Virus record (IMG/VR): IMGVR_UViG_3300032316_000113
Span: 1-32,052 of that record
From: a virus
DNA length: 32,052 bases
Strand: one strand, 5' to 3'
Made by a program: the position numbers and the translations under genes. Positions 7,880 to 14,904 of the stretch are shown here, one piece after another. Positions within the stretch are counted from its first letter, which is position 1. Every line of letters starts with the position of its first letter. The notes below the pieces were generated by a model, which was given only the letters and a program-made list of their open reading frames with translations, was not told the DNA's origin and searched no databases.

Positions 7880-8313
7880 TGAAGCTTTTAAAAATATATA
7901 GCAAAGGCAAAATTCTAAACTTTGATGCTTACGTTCAGCTTCAGGAATTAGACCGTACCAACCCAAATTTTAAGGGTTGCGGCAACGAGTTTAAGCACAA
8001 TCGGGATTGGTGGGTTGTATTAGACAAAAAGAAAACAATTATTGCTTATTGCGGTTCTATTTATACACAGGGCATTTGTATATTCAACCGCGCGTGGGTT
8101 GACAAAAGGTTTAGGGGTTTGGGATTACATAAAAAGCTTATTAAAATAAGATTAAAAGCAGCAAAAGAAAATTCATTTGTTGCGATTACATATACTACAA
8201 AGGACAATTACCCGTCCGCAAATAACTTAATTTCCTGCGGGTTTAAGTTTTATTTCCCTGAATACGCATACGGCGGTGACGAAATGTTATATTTCCACAA
8301 AGACCTAAATTAG
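7879..8313 (+). CDS. GNAT-family acetyltransferase
   Basis: This 144-residue protein fits the GNAT fold. The central strand AWVDKRFRG is followed by the acetyl-CoA pyrophosphate loop (Arg77-x-x-Gly80-x-Gly82, RFRGLG) and helix HKKLIKIRL. A later element, DNYPSANNLISCGFKFY (109-125), corresponds to the C-terminal strand-helix region of GNATs. GNATs move an acetyl group from acetyl-CoA to amines. The phage target is unknown and could be a host protein or a small toxin. It is the last gene before the promoter region at 8314-8406. Confidence 0.7.
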   Translation: MKLLKIYSKGKILNFDAYVQLQELDRTNPNFKGCGNEFKHNRDWWVVLDKKKTIIAYCGSIYTQGICIFNRAWVDKRFRGLGLHKKLIKIRLKAAKENSFVAITYTTKDNYPSANNLISCGFKFYFPEYAYGGDEMLYFHKDLN

Positions 8314-8317
8314 GTTT

Positions 8318-8348
8318 ACCGTTCATCATTTTATTTTGCCGTTCGTCA
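8318..8348 (+). promoter_or_regulatory. two phased operator-like sites upstream of replication promoter
   Basis: ACCGTTCATCA (8318-8328) and GCCGTTCGTCA (8338-8348) are near-identical 11-mers starting 20 bp apart, about two helical turns, in the same orientation. The first is identical to 19142-19152 upstream of the other promoter. Their position upstream of the -33 element suggests an activator or initiator site. Confidence 0.5.
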
Positions 8349-8357
8349 CTAAATAAC

Positions 8358-8389
8358 TTTGTTTGTATTGTGCAAAACCTGTATATTTG
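8358..8389 (+). promoter_or_regulatory. Bacteroidota-type promoter for replication block
   Basis: TTTG (8358-8361) and TATATTTG (8382-8389) are separated by 20 bp, an excellent match to the Bacteroidota -33/-7 consensus TTTG-N19-21-TAnnTTTG. The gene start at 8407 lies 17 bp downstream. AAAACCTGT (8374-8382) in the spacer is shared with the promoter near 19205. Confidence 0.7.
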
Positions 8390-8406
8390 TTGTCTAAACA
8401 AACCAA

Positions 8407-8616
8407 ATGAATACAGAAACACAAACCACAATCAGTGAAATAATGCACCAACCATTAAGCCGCGCCGCAGACTATGCCGGTGCGTTAGGATTCAGTCGCG
8501 GGTCTTTGAATCTTATTTTGCACTACGTAAAAGAAAACAATATTGAACGCATTGAAGAACTTGCGCATTCAGCTTTAGAAAATATTGAAGACGTATTTAT
8601 TAAACACCAACTATGA
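8407..8616 (+). CDS. first gene after early promoter, unknown function
   Basis: This 69-residue, mainly helical protein (RAADYAGALGFSRGSL around residues 19-34) has a possible helix-turn-helix look but no clear signature. As the first product from the promoter at 8358-8389 it could act early in infection, as a regulator or host-takeover protein. It overlaps the next gene by 4 bases. No family recognised. Confidence 0.6.
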   Translation: MNTETQTTISEIMHQPLSRAADYAGALGFSRGSLNLILHYVKENNIERIEELAHSALENIEDVFIKHQL

Positions 8617-8861
8617 ATTTAGAATTAAAACTTTTTAAACTTCAGGAAAACGTGCGATATTTCCAATGGTTGTTTGACAGAAGCAACGGAACAGATGCAC
8701 GTAAAAAAATGGAAATGTTAAGTTCGGCAAAAGAAAATTTAAAGAACTTCAAAAAGAAGCATTATCCTGAAATGTTAATTCAACCAAAAAACCCGTTCCC
8801 GCCGATACCATTTACACCAATGTCGGATTGGACAGAAAAATTTGAAGAATACGAATTTTAA
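8613..8861 (+). CDS. hypothetical early protein
   Basis: This 82-residue protein has a charged helical N-terminal half (KKMEMLSSAKENLKNFKKKH, residues 30-49) and a proline-rich C-terminal half (PKNPFPPIPFTP) ending in an acidic tail. It overlaps the preceding stop by 4 bases, indicating coupled translation. No family recognised. Confidence 0.6.
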   Translation: MNLELKLFKLQENVRYFQWLFDRSNGTDARKKMEMLSSAKENLKNFKKKHYPEMLIQPKNPFPPIPFTPMSDWTEKFEEYEF

Positions 8862-8878
8862 AAACCAAAAATAAACCT

Positions 8879-9427
8879 ATGAACATTTACAAAATTCAGG
8901 CGGAATTAAAAGCGCCAAAGGGTCAATTAAACAAGTTCGGCAATTACAGGTACAGAAGCGCCGAAGACATTATTGAAGCGGTTAAGCCAATATTGGCAAA
9001 AGAAAAAACCTGTTTAATAATTAGCGACGAAATTGTGCAAGTTGGCGACAGAATTTATGTCAAAGCAACTGCGACATTGTTAACAGACGAAGACAATTCA
9101 ATTAGTGCGCACGGTTGGGCGCGTGAAGAAGAAGTAAAGAAAGGAATGGACGCCGCACAAATAACCGGGTCAGCTTCTTCGTATGCGCGTAAATACGCAT
9201 TAAACGGATTGTTTGCTATTGACGATACCAAAGACGCAGACGCAACCAACGAACACAAAGACGAAGTTGGCGACGACAAGCGTTTATATTTACAGACTTT
9301 ATTGGAAAATACGCCATACACAGAAGAAAAGAAGAATAAAATGGCAATTAAAATTGAATCGTTTACAAAAGAAGACGATTACAATAAAGCATTTAAAGTA
9401 TTACAAGCAAACCAAATTAGTAAATAA
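8879..9427 (+). CDS. erf: ERF-family single-strand annealing protein
   Basis: This 182-residue recombinase promotes annealing of complementary single strands, allowing phage recombination and possibly genome circularisation. The ERF core is clear: NKFGNYRYRSAEDIIEAVKP (18-37), a central strand region, AHGWAREEEVKKGMDAAQIT (77-96) and GSASSYARKYALNGLFAIDD (97-116) followed by KDAD. The C-terminal 60 residues form a variable charged helical tail. It lies at the head of the recombination/replication block and its stop shares a base with the next gene start. Confidence 0.88.
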   Translation: MNIYKIQAELKAPKGQLNKFGNYRYRSAEDIIEAVKPILAKEKTCLIISDEIVQVGDRIYVKATATLLTDEDNSISAHGWAREEEVKKGMDAAQITGSASSYARKYALNGLFAIDDTKDADATNEHKDEVGDDKRLYLQTLLENTPYTEEKKNKMAIKIESFTKEDDYNKAFKVLQANQISK

Positions 9428-9822
9428 TGCGCGAATATACAATTGAAGAATTAACGAATAAAGCGGAAAAAATGTTGGACTTTTTACAGAAGCCATTGCC
9501 AAAAAATGATTCGGCGGATTATCACGACGCTTTGATTAAACGTTTGGACACGCTAAACGTGGCAATGACACAATCAGGCGAATACAGAACCGCCGCAGAA
9601 TATAAGATTGAATGCGTAATTGACGGCGAAATAGGCGACAAAATCGGGGAAATTATGGACGGTAAACTTGCAACTTCAACTGTCAATATGTGGATTAAAA
9701 GCAAGGCGCGCGAATGGTCACGTTTACGCAATGCGTTTGACAGAATTAACGCTTCTTCGGTACACCAAATAGACGCCATTCGTTCAATTCTTAGTTGGGA
9801 AAAAGCAAAAATAAACCTATAA
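9427..9822 (+). CDS. conserved phage protein next to ERF, unknown function
   Basis: This 131-residue, mostly helical and charged protein includes an AAEYKIECVIDGEIGDKIGE segment (56-75) and VNMWIKSKAREWSRLRNAFD (86-105). I recall similar proteins beside ERF in Bacteroidota phages, so a role with the annealing protein, such as binding DNA or loading it, is a reasonable guess. Start and stop fit tightly with neighbours (1-bp overlap upstream). No catalytic motif seen. Confidence 0.6.
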   Translation: MREYTIEELTNKAEKMLDFLQKPLPKNDSADYHDALIKRLDTLNVAMTQSGEYRTAAEYKIECVIDGEIGDKIGEIMDGKLATSTVNMWIKSKAREWSRLRNAFDRINASSVHQIDAIRSILSWEKAKINL

Positions 9823-9823
9823 T

Positions 9824-9946
9824 ATGAAACAATTTCTATTATCAATATTAGCTTCTTTTATCATATATAATATTGGATATTATTTCGGTATGAAAAAAGG
9901 AGTAGAAATAGCAAAAAAAGTTTATAGAAAAATATTTTTAAAATAA
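9824..9946 (+). CDS. single-pass small membrane protein
   Basis: This 40-residue frame begins one base after the previous stop. Residues 4-22 form a hydrophobic helix (FLLSILASFIIYNIGYYFG), followed by a strongly basic tail (MKKGVEIAKKVYRKIFLK), consistent with an inner-membrane anchor and cytoplasmic tail. It fills an otherwise empty 134-bp gap. Function unknown. Confidence 0.5.
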   Translation: MKQFLLSILASFIIYNIGYYFGMKKGVEIAKKVYRKIFLK

Positions 9947-9956
9947 ACCTGTAAAT

Positions 9957-10172
9957 ATGAAACAAGAAACCTATCAAGACCTTGAAAACGGAATGCAAAA
10001 ATTGCTTCCAATGGAACGACAAATGTTATTAGCTGAAGTTTACCATTATTGTTGGTATTCACCTGAAGCCTATCAGGAATTAAGCGCATTCCTTGCAAAG
10101 TGGGAAAATGAATGTGAATTTAAAGCAGTATTTTTTAATCAGGATTCAGAAGAATCCACAAACCAAATATAA
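9957..10172 (+). CDS. hypothetical small protein
   Basis: This 71-residue helical protein (LENGMQKLLPMERQMLLAEV, residues 8-27) contains an aromatic patch YHYCWYSPEAY and an acidic C-terminus. It sits one base upstream of the next ATG. No family recognised. Confidence 0.55.
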   Translation: MKQETYQDLENGMQKLLPMERQMLLAEVYHYCWYSPEAYQELSAFLAKWENECEFKAVFFNQDSEESTNQI

Positions 10173-10173
10173 A

Positions 10174-10416
10174 ATGTCAGAAGTAAAAAAAGAAAATTGG
10201 GGTGCTTGGAAGCGCCAAACGGCTAAAGGTGAAGTAATTAATTTTGCAATCAATGGTAAAAAGTATTCAATGTGGGTAAATTCGTACAAAACAGACCCAA
10301 AACATCCGGATTTCAAAATATATGAAGATACTTACGTTGCGCCAACAGATGCCAACAATGCGCCTGTAAAGCCACAAAATAACCAACCAATTTATAACGA
10401 CGATTTAGAATTTTAA
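10174..10416 (+). CDS. hypothetical small phage protein (weak DUF736-like resemblance)
   Basis: The likely start is ATG 10174, one base after the preceding stop; a longer in-frame start would overlap that gene by 80 bp. The 80-residue product has NWGAWKRQTAKGEVINFAIN and KKYSMWVNSYKTDPKHPDFK, strand-rich patterns that loosely resemble short OB-like or DUF736-like phage proteins, then a disordered Pro/Asn tail ending in DDLEF. An acidic aromatic end of this type recalls single-strand-binding protein tails, but that is speculation. Confidence 0.55.
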   Translation: MSEVKKENWGAWKRQTAKGEVINFAINGKKYSMWVNSYKTDPKHPDFKIYEDTYVAPTDANNAPVKPQNNQPIYNDDLEF

Positions 10417-10419
10417 AAT

Positions 10420-10851
10420 ATGCAACAATTACAAAGCGAAATGATTCACTTTTATAAAATGCACAGACAAAGTTTAAGGGCGCTGCATAATATAATGAAG
10501 GAAAACAACCTTATAAAACAGGACGAAGTTATTATTGACCCTGAAATTTCAAGTGAAGCCAAAAAGATTGCTTTATTAGTTGAAGAAATTTTTGATACAA
10601 ATATGTCAATTAAAAGCCGAACCAAAAATATTGTTGACGCAAGGAAGGCGGCTGCGTATTTAATACGTAAGCACACCAAACTTTCATTAAGCGAAATACG
10701 ACAATTTATTGGGGTTGGCGACCATACGACGGTTATGTATAATATAAATTCGGCAAAAGATTTAATTGACACGGCGGATTGGTTCAGAAATAAAATTGCA
10801 TTCCTTGAAAAAAGAATTGAAAAAAGCATTATATTTGCAGACAGGAATTAA
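10420..10851 (+). CDS. DnaA domain IV-like DNA-binding protein
   Basis: This 143-residue protein corresponds only to the DNA-binding end of the initiator DnaA. Residues about 65-140 match domain IV: SRTKNIVDARKAAAYLIRKH, LSLSEIRQFIG, then the DnaA signature VGDHTTVMYNI (99-109) and a closing helix. There is no AAA+ ATPase domain. It probably recognises DnaA-box-like sites, either to recruit the host replisome to the phage origin or to compete with host DnaA. It lies directly upstream of the DUF4373 replication protein. Confidence 0.82.
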   Translation: MQQLQSEMIHFYKMHRQSLRALHNIMKENNLIKQDEVIIDPEISSEAKKIALLVEEIFDTNMSIKSRTKNIVDARKAAAYLIRKHTKLSLSEIRQFIGVGDHTTVMYNINSAKDLIDTADWFRNKIAFLEKRIEKSIIFADRN

Positions 10852-10889
10852 ATAAAGGCGTTATGGTACAACGCAATTAGGAATATATT

Positions 10890-10944
10890 GGGTCAAAGGA
10901 TTTTCGGGAAGTACCATTTCCCGGCGTCCCGCGACCCTTTTTTT
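10890..10944 (+). terminator. nested hairpin with T-run before replication gene (terminator or attenuator)
   Basis: An outer pair GGGTC (10890-10894) and GACCC (10933-10937) encloses a perfect stem CGGGAA (10905-10910) / TTCCCG (10918-10923) with a 7-nt loop, followed by seven T residues (10938-10944). CGGGA can alternatively pair with a second TCCCG at 10927-10931, so two exclusive folds are possible. The next ATG is at 10947, immediately after the T-run, which suggests controlled read-through rather than a plain operon end. Confidence 0.5.
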
Positions 10945-10946
10945 AT

Positions 10947-11651
10947 ATGAAATATTTTTTGCACGATAGCAACGCGTTTGAAGATGAAAAGGTTGCTTTG
11001 CTTTTTATGAAATACGGATATGAGGGTTTGGGATTGTTTTATACTATCCTTGAAAAATTAGCTAAACAGGAAAAACCTGTTAATACTGAAGTGTTAAAAA
11101 TGCAATTAAAGGTTGGCAAAAAGCTTGAAAAATGTTGGAACTTTATGGAAAGTATTGACATAATATCGTCAAACAATGGTGAAACTTTTAACAAACAATT
11201 GCTAAACTTTAGCGAAAAGTATAAGATAAAAAAAGAAAAAAACCTTAAAAGAATTTCACAATGGCGTGAAAATCAAGACATTGCGGAAAATGTAACGCAT
11301 TACAAAAGTGTTCGTAACGACCATAAAGAAAAGAAAAGAAAAGAAAATATAAGTAAAGTAAATAGTATTATAACTGTTCAACCTACGGTTGACCCACAAA
11401 CAAATTTTTTAATTTTAATTGAACCGTACAAAAATACCTTGTCCGAATCTTACGAAGAATTTATTGCCTATTGGTGCGAACCGTCAAAAAGTGGTAAATT
11501 GCGTTATGAATCAGAAAAGTTTTTTGACGTTAAACGCCGCATGAATACGTGGTTACAAAACCGAATAAAATATGCAAATACAAAAAATACTGACCCAACC
11601 GCCGCAAGTCGCAAAAGAATGGAAGGACTATCCGATTGGATTAATAGCTAA
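10947..11651 (+). CDS. DUF4373-family replication-associated protein
   Basis: The N-terminus (MKYFLHDSNAFEDEKVALLF, then MKYGYEGLGLFYTILEKL) is characteristic of the DUF4373/Lin1244-type domain found in phage and plasmid replication initiator-like proteins of Bacteroidota and Firmicutes. This fixes the start at 10947. The domain (about 1-95) is a winged-helix type. A lysine-rich linker encoded by a (GAAAA)4 repeat follows, then a C-terminal region with FFDVKRRMNTWLQNRIKYA. It probably binds origin DNA and organises replication with the DnaA-like protein. It overlaps the next gene by 80 bases. Confidence 0.75.
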   Translation: MKYFLHDSNAFEDEKVALLFMKYGYEGLGLFYTILEKLAKQEKPVNTEVLKMQLKVGKKLEKCWNFMESIDIISSNNGETFNKQLLNFSEKYKIKKEKNLKRISQWRENQDIAENVTHYKSVRNDHKEKKRKENISKVNSIITVQPTVDPQTNFLILIEPYKNTLSESYEEFIAYWCEPSKSGKLRYESEKFFDVKRRMNTWLQNRIKYANTKNTDPTAASRKRMEGLSDWINS

Positions 11652-12315
11652 AGAAGATTTACCAATTGTTGAAGCTTTTAATGGCGAAAAATTAGCAGTT
11701 GTTGACGTGCATAATTTGAAAAGCACATTGGCATATATTTTTACTTTGATTGGTTTAACAAGGTTGCCGGACAAAATGGAATTGGATATTATTGAAGACT
11801 ATATTCGTACAACATACCCGCAATTTACAATAAATGAATTCAGAATTGCGTTTAAAATGGCAGTACAGGGTCGCTTTGAATGTAATACAGACCATTTTGA
11901 AAAGTTTTCACCCAAATACATATCCCAAATAATGAATGCCTATAAAGCCAAAGCAAACGAAGTTCGTAAAAATATCCCGCCGCCACCTGAACCGCCTGTT
12001 CCACAATTGACAGACGACGAAATTGTTGAATTTACAAAGAACGATTGGCTAAATGGTAAACGTCAGGACTTTAACAAGGTATTCAATGCGGACAAAGTAT
12101 TTGCAATCCTATTAAAACAAAAGAAGTTGAAGTTTACGCCTGAAGAAATTTTATACACGATTAAGGTTGTACGTGAAGACAATTTACAAAGAATGAATAA
12201 AATGCACCCTATGGACGCAAAAAAATTCAGCAAAGACATAAAAAATGAAGACTTTATTGAAACACAATGTAAAAAATTAGCTTTAGTTAAATATTTTGAA
12301 AATTTATCAAATTAA
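11572..12315 (+). CDS. hypothetical protein of replication block
   Basis: This 247-residue protein overlaps the DUF4373 gene end by 80 bp. It contains a helical N-terminal domain (KSTLAYIFTLIGLTRLPDKM, 44-63; IIEDYIRTTYPQFTINEFRI), a proline-rich hinge (PPPPEPPVP, 139-147) and a charged helical C-terminal domain. The position after a replication protein and the two-domain layout suggest a replisome organiser or helicase loader. I see no Walker motif, so this remains a guess. Confidence 0.6.
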   Translation: MQIQKILTQPPQVAKEWKDYPIGLIAKEDLPIVEAFNGEKLAVVDVHNLKSTLAYIFTLIGLTRLPDKMELDIIEDYIRTTYPQFTINEFRIAFKMAVQGRFECNTDHFEKFSPKYISQIMNAYKAKANEVRKNIPPPPEPPVPQLTDDEIVEFTKNDWLNGKRQDFNKVFNADKVFAILLKQKKLKFTPEEILYTIKVVREDNLQRMNKMHPMDAKKFSKDIKNEDFIETQCKKLALVKYFENLSN

Positions 12316-12511
12316 ATATACGCATTACGGAACAATCAAATATTGTTATACCGATAATTTTACCGACTTTTATGGTTGTTATACTGAAGTAGAACCAAAA
12401 ACAAATAGGCTGAAATTTAAAAAAGAATTTTACGAAAAAATATGGATATATCAGCAAACGAACTTACAAAGTGGGCAAAAACAAACCTTGAATACATTGG
12501 GTACAGATTAA
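12296..12511 (+). CDS. possible small protein with TTG start
   Basis: This frame covers the only gap (12316-12441) in this block. It would start at TTG 12296 and give 71 residues beginning MKIYQIKYTHYGTIKYCYTD, strand-like and aromatic. The start is non-ATG and both ends overlap neighbours (20 bp and 70 bp), so it could also be non-coding leader for the nuclease gene. The first 50 residues look protein-like; the end is a shadow of the next gene. Confidence 0.3.
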   Translation: MKIYQIKYTHYGTIKYCYTDNFTDFYGCYTEVEPKTNRLKFKKEFYEKIWIYQQTNLQSGQKQTLNTLGTD

Positions 12512-12756
12512 ACAGGGTAAACAATATTCCATTTGGGAAGCGTAAAGGGACTATTCAAAAAGGTTGGGCGGACTTACAAGGGTACACAGAAAACGGCGTT
12601 TATGTAGCGGTTGAAGTCAAAAAGATTGGTGACCGGTTAAGCGTTGAACAAAAAGACAGATTAAAAGATATTTACGAATGTGGTGGAATTGTGTATATTT
12701 GTACTGAAGTGGACAATAAACCAACTTTAATTGAATGGTCAAAAATGAAATTTTAG
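12442..12756 (+). CDS. VRR-NUC-like nuclease
   Basis: This 104-residue protein matches the compact PD-(D/E)XK fold of VRR-NUC nucleases: KGWADLQGY (Asp44), VAVEVKKIGDRLSVEQKDRL with the Glu58-Val-Lys60 core and the following Gln70, then GGIVYICTEVD. Such phage nucleases may resolve branched DNA or support packaging. It lies between replication genes and the sigma-like gene, overlapping the latter by 22 bp. The nuclease assignment is good; the in vivo substrate is unknown. Confidence 0.78.
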   Translation: MDISANELTKWAKTNLEYIGYRLNRVNNIPFGKRKGTIQKGWADLQGYTENGVYVAVEVKKIGDRLSVEQKDRLKDIYECGGIVYICTEVDNKPTLIEWSKMKF

Positions 12757-13235
12757 CGGAATATTGGGATTCAAAGGAAGTCAACGACGCCTTTGGTAAA
12801 ATGCAACCTGAAGAATTGCAGTACGATTTGAAAGCTGAAGTTTTTTTAGTTCTTTGTGAAATGGACGAATCAAAGTTGGTTGGAATGTATCAAAGAAGCG
12901 AATTGAAATTTTACATTGTGCGAATAATGTTAAATATGATTAAAAGCGACAGAAGTACATTTTATAAGAATTACAGGAATTACACGGAATTTGTTGGGAA
13001 TGAAGTAAATAAGGAATTGACGCGATTAAATGAAGAACCGACCGAATTGTTTGAAAAACTTGAAAGGAATTTAGAGGATTTACATTGGTACAATAAGGAA
13101 ATTTTAAAACTTTATGCGATTGATTTTAAGAAGAACGCAAAAGAATTGAGCAGAAAAACAGGAATTCCATATATGTCCATTGTCAGAACTATAAATAAAA
13201 CCAAAAAATTAATGAAAACAAATATTAGAAAATGA
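12735..13235 (+). CDS. sigma-70-like DNA-binding protein
   Basis: This 166-residue protein resembles small phage sigma-like factors. Its N-terminal half is helical with a region-2-like charged/aromatic pattern (LKFYIVRIMLNMIKSDRSTF, about 55-74). The C-terminus has a region-4-like helix-turn-helix: LHWYNKEILKLYAIDFKKNA, KELSRKTGIPYMSIVRTINK, KTKKLMK. It could direct host RNA polymerase to late promoters, since it is the last gene of the replication block. A terminase-small-subunit-like or other HTH role cannot be excluded. It overlaps the next gene by 4 bases. Confidence 0.55.
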   Translation: MVKNEILAEYWDSKEVNDAFGKMQPEELQYDLKAEVFLVLCEMDESKLVGMYQRSELKFYIVRIMLNMIKSDRSTFYKNYRNYTEFVGNEVNKELTRLNEEPTELFEKLERNLEDLHWYNKEILKLYAIDFKKNAKELSRKTGIPYMSIVRTINKTKKLMKTNIRK

Positions 13236-13471
13236 TTTTATCAATTTTAACCGCCGTCTGTGCATCACTATTTTTTAACGATATTCACCAATTACCAATT
13301 AAATGGCGAATCAATTTCAAGCCTTTCAATTGCGGAAGTTGCTTGGCTGCGTGGATTGCACCAATACACTATTTCGCACCTGAATTAATCCAAAATATTA
13401 CGTCAACAATGTTTATTGCAGGATTTTTAGCACCAATTATTTCAAAATTAATATGGAAATTATGGAAATAA
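13232..13471 (+). CDS. small membrane protein with conserved Cys motif
   Basis: This 79-residue protein has two membrane segments (residues about 1-14 and 55-76) and a central FNCGSCLAAWIA motif resembling the CxxCxxxW element of DUF1360-like small membrane proteins. The two cysteines may bind metal or form a redox pair. It overlaps the neighbours on both sides (4 bp and 19 bp). Role unknown; it borders the glycan-modification genes and may belong with them. Confidence 0.55.
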   Translation: MILSILTAVCASLFFNDIHQLPIKWRINFKPFNCGSCLAAWIAPIHYFAPELIQNITSTMFIAGFLAPIISKLIWKLWK

Positions 13472-13809
13472 AATTAGAACACCGCGATTGGTTGGAAGCC
13501 AATATTGGGAACTATGAAAGCGCAAAGAACGGTTATATTCGCAACCTTGAATTTGCCGAACTTCAAATGTATGAACATATTTACAGGTTATATTTAGACC
13601 CTAATTTTTTATTGTCTGTTTGGTGCGGTTCGTGTAAGTACGAAATGATTATGCGTTTGTATAAATGGTACGAGCAACAACCCAAAAGTTTACCAATAGA
13701 AAACATTATATTTGAAAATAAACCTTCTGAAAATGACCAAAGATTAGGAATTGAATTAAATAAACCTGAACCGAAGAAATGCGGACGTAAACCAAAAGCA
13801 AATGGCTAA
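13453..13809 (+). CDS. hypothetical protein with AT-hook-like tail
   Basis: This 118-residue protein, possibly starting at the second ATG (13462), has an N-terminal helical region (LEFAELQMYEHIYRLYLDPN, about 32-51), a conserved-looking WCGSCKYEMIMRLYKWYEQQ (57-76) and a C-terminal KKCGRKPKANG that resembles an AT-hook binding the DNA minor groove. I recall similar proteins in Bacteroidota phages without known function. It overlaps the next gene by 8 bp. Confidence 0.55.
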   Translation: MEIMEIKLEHRDWLEANIGNYESAKNGYIRNLEFAELQMYEHIYRLYLDPNFLLSVWCGSCKYEMIMRLYKWYEQQPKSLPIENIIFENKPSENDQRLGIELNKPEPKKCGRKPKANG

Positions 13810-14287
13810 TAATATTATACACCCAACCGCCATAATTGGCAAAAACGTTATTTTAGGCGATAATAATTACATTGGCGCTTATTGTATTATAGGCGACCCG
13901 GCTGAACACAAAAAGCATTGGGACGAAGAAAAGGGCAAAGTTTATATTGGTAATAACAATATAATAACAGGATTAGTTACAATTGACGCAGGGACAAAAG
14001 ATATTACATTTATAGGGAATAATTGTTTTATAATGAAACACGCACATATCGGACACGATTGTATGATTCAGGATAATGTAACAATAAGTTGCGGCGCAAA
14101 GATTGGCGGACATTCTATTGTTAAAACTAATTCAAACATTGGATTGAATGCAGTTCTTCATCAGTTTAGTATAATTGAACAGGGTTGTATGATTGGCGCA
14201 AGTGCTTTTTTTAAAGGTCAAACAAAAGAATTTAGTAAATACGCGGGTGTACCTGCAAAATACCTTTCACCAAATATAAAATTATGA
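13802..14287 (+). CDS. LpxA-like left-handed beta-helix acyltransferase
   Basis: This 161-residue protein is built from hexapeptide repeats (IHPTAIIGKNVILGDNNYIG and onward), the left-handed beta-helix of acyl/acetyltransferases. It is closest in pattern to LpxA: HAHIGHDC (81-87, His82 and His85) matches the catalytic AHIAHDC of UDP-GlcNAc acyltransferase, and AVLHQFSII (117-125) matches its HQF element. The C-terminal helical domain of LpxA is missing, so it may acylate or acetylate a different sugar nucleotide. It is the first of four overlapping genes for sugar modification, an unusual cargo in a 32-kb phage. Confidence 0.8.
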   Translation: MANNIIHPTAIIGKNVILGDNNYIGAYCIIGDPAEHKKHWDEEKGKVYIGNNNIITGLVTIDAGTKDITFIGNNCFIMKHAHIGHDCMIQDNVTISCGAKIGGHSIVKTNSNIGLNAVLHQFSIIEQGCMIGASAFFKGQTKEFSKYAGVPAKYLSPNIKL

Positions 14288-14904
14288 ACGAATTTGATAA
14301 GTGGCGCGAACGCTACGATACAATGACAATTGATGAGCAAATAACTTATCATAATGAATTAGAAGCACGTTATCCTGAACAAAATCATTATAACTATGAT
14401 AATGTAAAGGAAGCTTTATTGTTATGTAATAATGCAGTTGTTTTGGAATTCGGAACTTGGAAGGGCGATTTAGCTAAACAAGCTTTGCAAGACTTTAATT
14501 TATCAAGTTGGTACGGTATAGAAATTTGCGAAGCTGCAATTCGTTCAACTAAATGTAAAGAAGTTAATTATATCAAGCCTACAAAATTTAATTGGTTTAC
14601 AGATAAAAGAACAATAAAAGCCGATATTATTATTGCAACACATTTTATTGAACATTTAAGCAACGAACATTTTGAACAGTTAGCTAAATATTGCAAAGGG
14701 GTTAAATACATTCATTTTGAATCACCTTTGACAGACGACGGTAATAATTGGGTTGGTTACGAGGGTACGCACAAACTTACAATAGGGTGGAATAAAATAA
14801 ACGAAATAATGAAACAAAACGAATATAGTTTAATTATTGATAAACCCGAAAGCAAAACATACATAAGTTATGAAGATAGCCGTAATATTATTAACGCAAA
14901 ATAG
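14284..14904 (+). CDS. class I SAM-dependent methyltransferase
   Basis: This 206-residue protein has the Rossmann-type SAM-binding motif VVLEFGTWKGDLAKQAL (52-68), an acidic second motif (WYGIEICEAAI) and ADIIIATHFIEHL (113-125), where the post-strand motif of class I methyltransferases lies. The C-terminal ESPLTDDGNNWVGYEGTHK fits type-11/23-like enzymes acting on small molecules or sugars. It is translationally coupled to the acyltransferase (4-bp overlap) and overlaps the glycosyltransferase by 35 bp. Asp codons are mostly GAT (9 of 12 by hand count), opposite to the next gene, hinting at separate ancestry. Confidence 0.75.
   Translation: MNEFDKWRERYDTMTIDEQITYHNELEARYPEQNHYNYDNVKEALLLCNNAVVLEFGTWKGDLAKQALQDFNLSSWYGIEICEAAIRSTKCKEVNYIKPTKFNWFTDKRTIKADIIIATHFIEHLSNEHFEQLAKYCKGVKYIHFESPLTDDGNNWVGYEGTHKLTIGWNKINEIMKQNEYSLIIDKPESKTYISYEDSRNIINAK

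Noticed and set aside
12694-12701. TATATTTG inside the VRR-NUC gene as a promoter for the sigma-like gene
   Set aside because: No TTTG at the required 19-21 bp upstream and it encodes the conserved VYIC segment, so it is probably chance.
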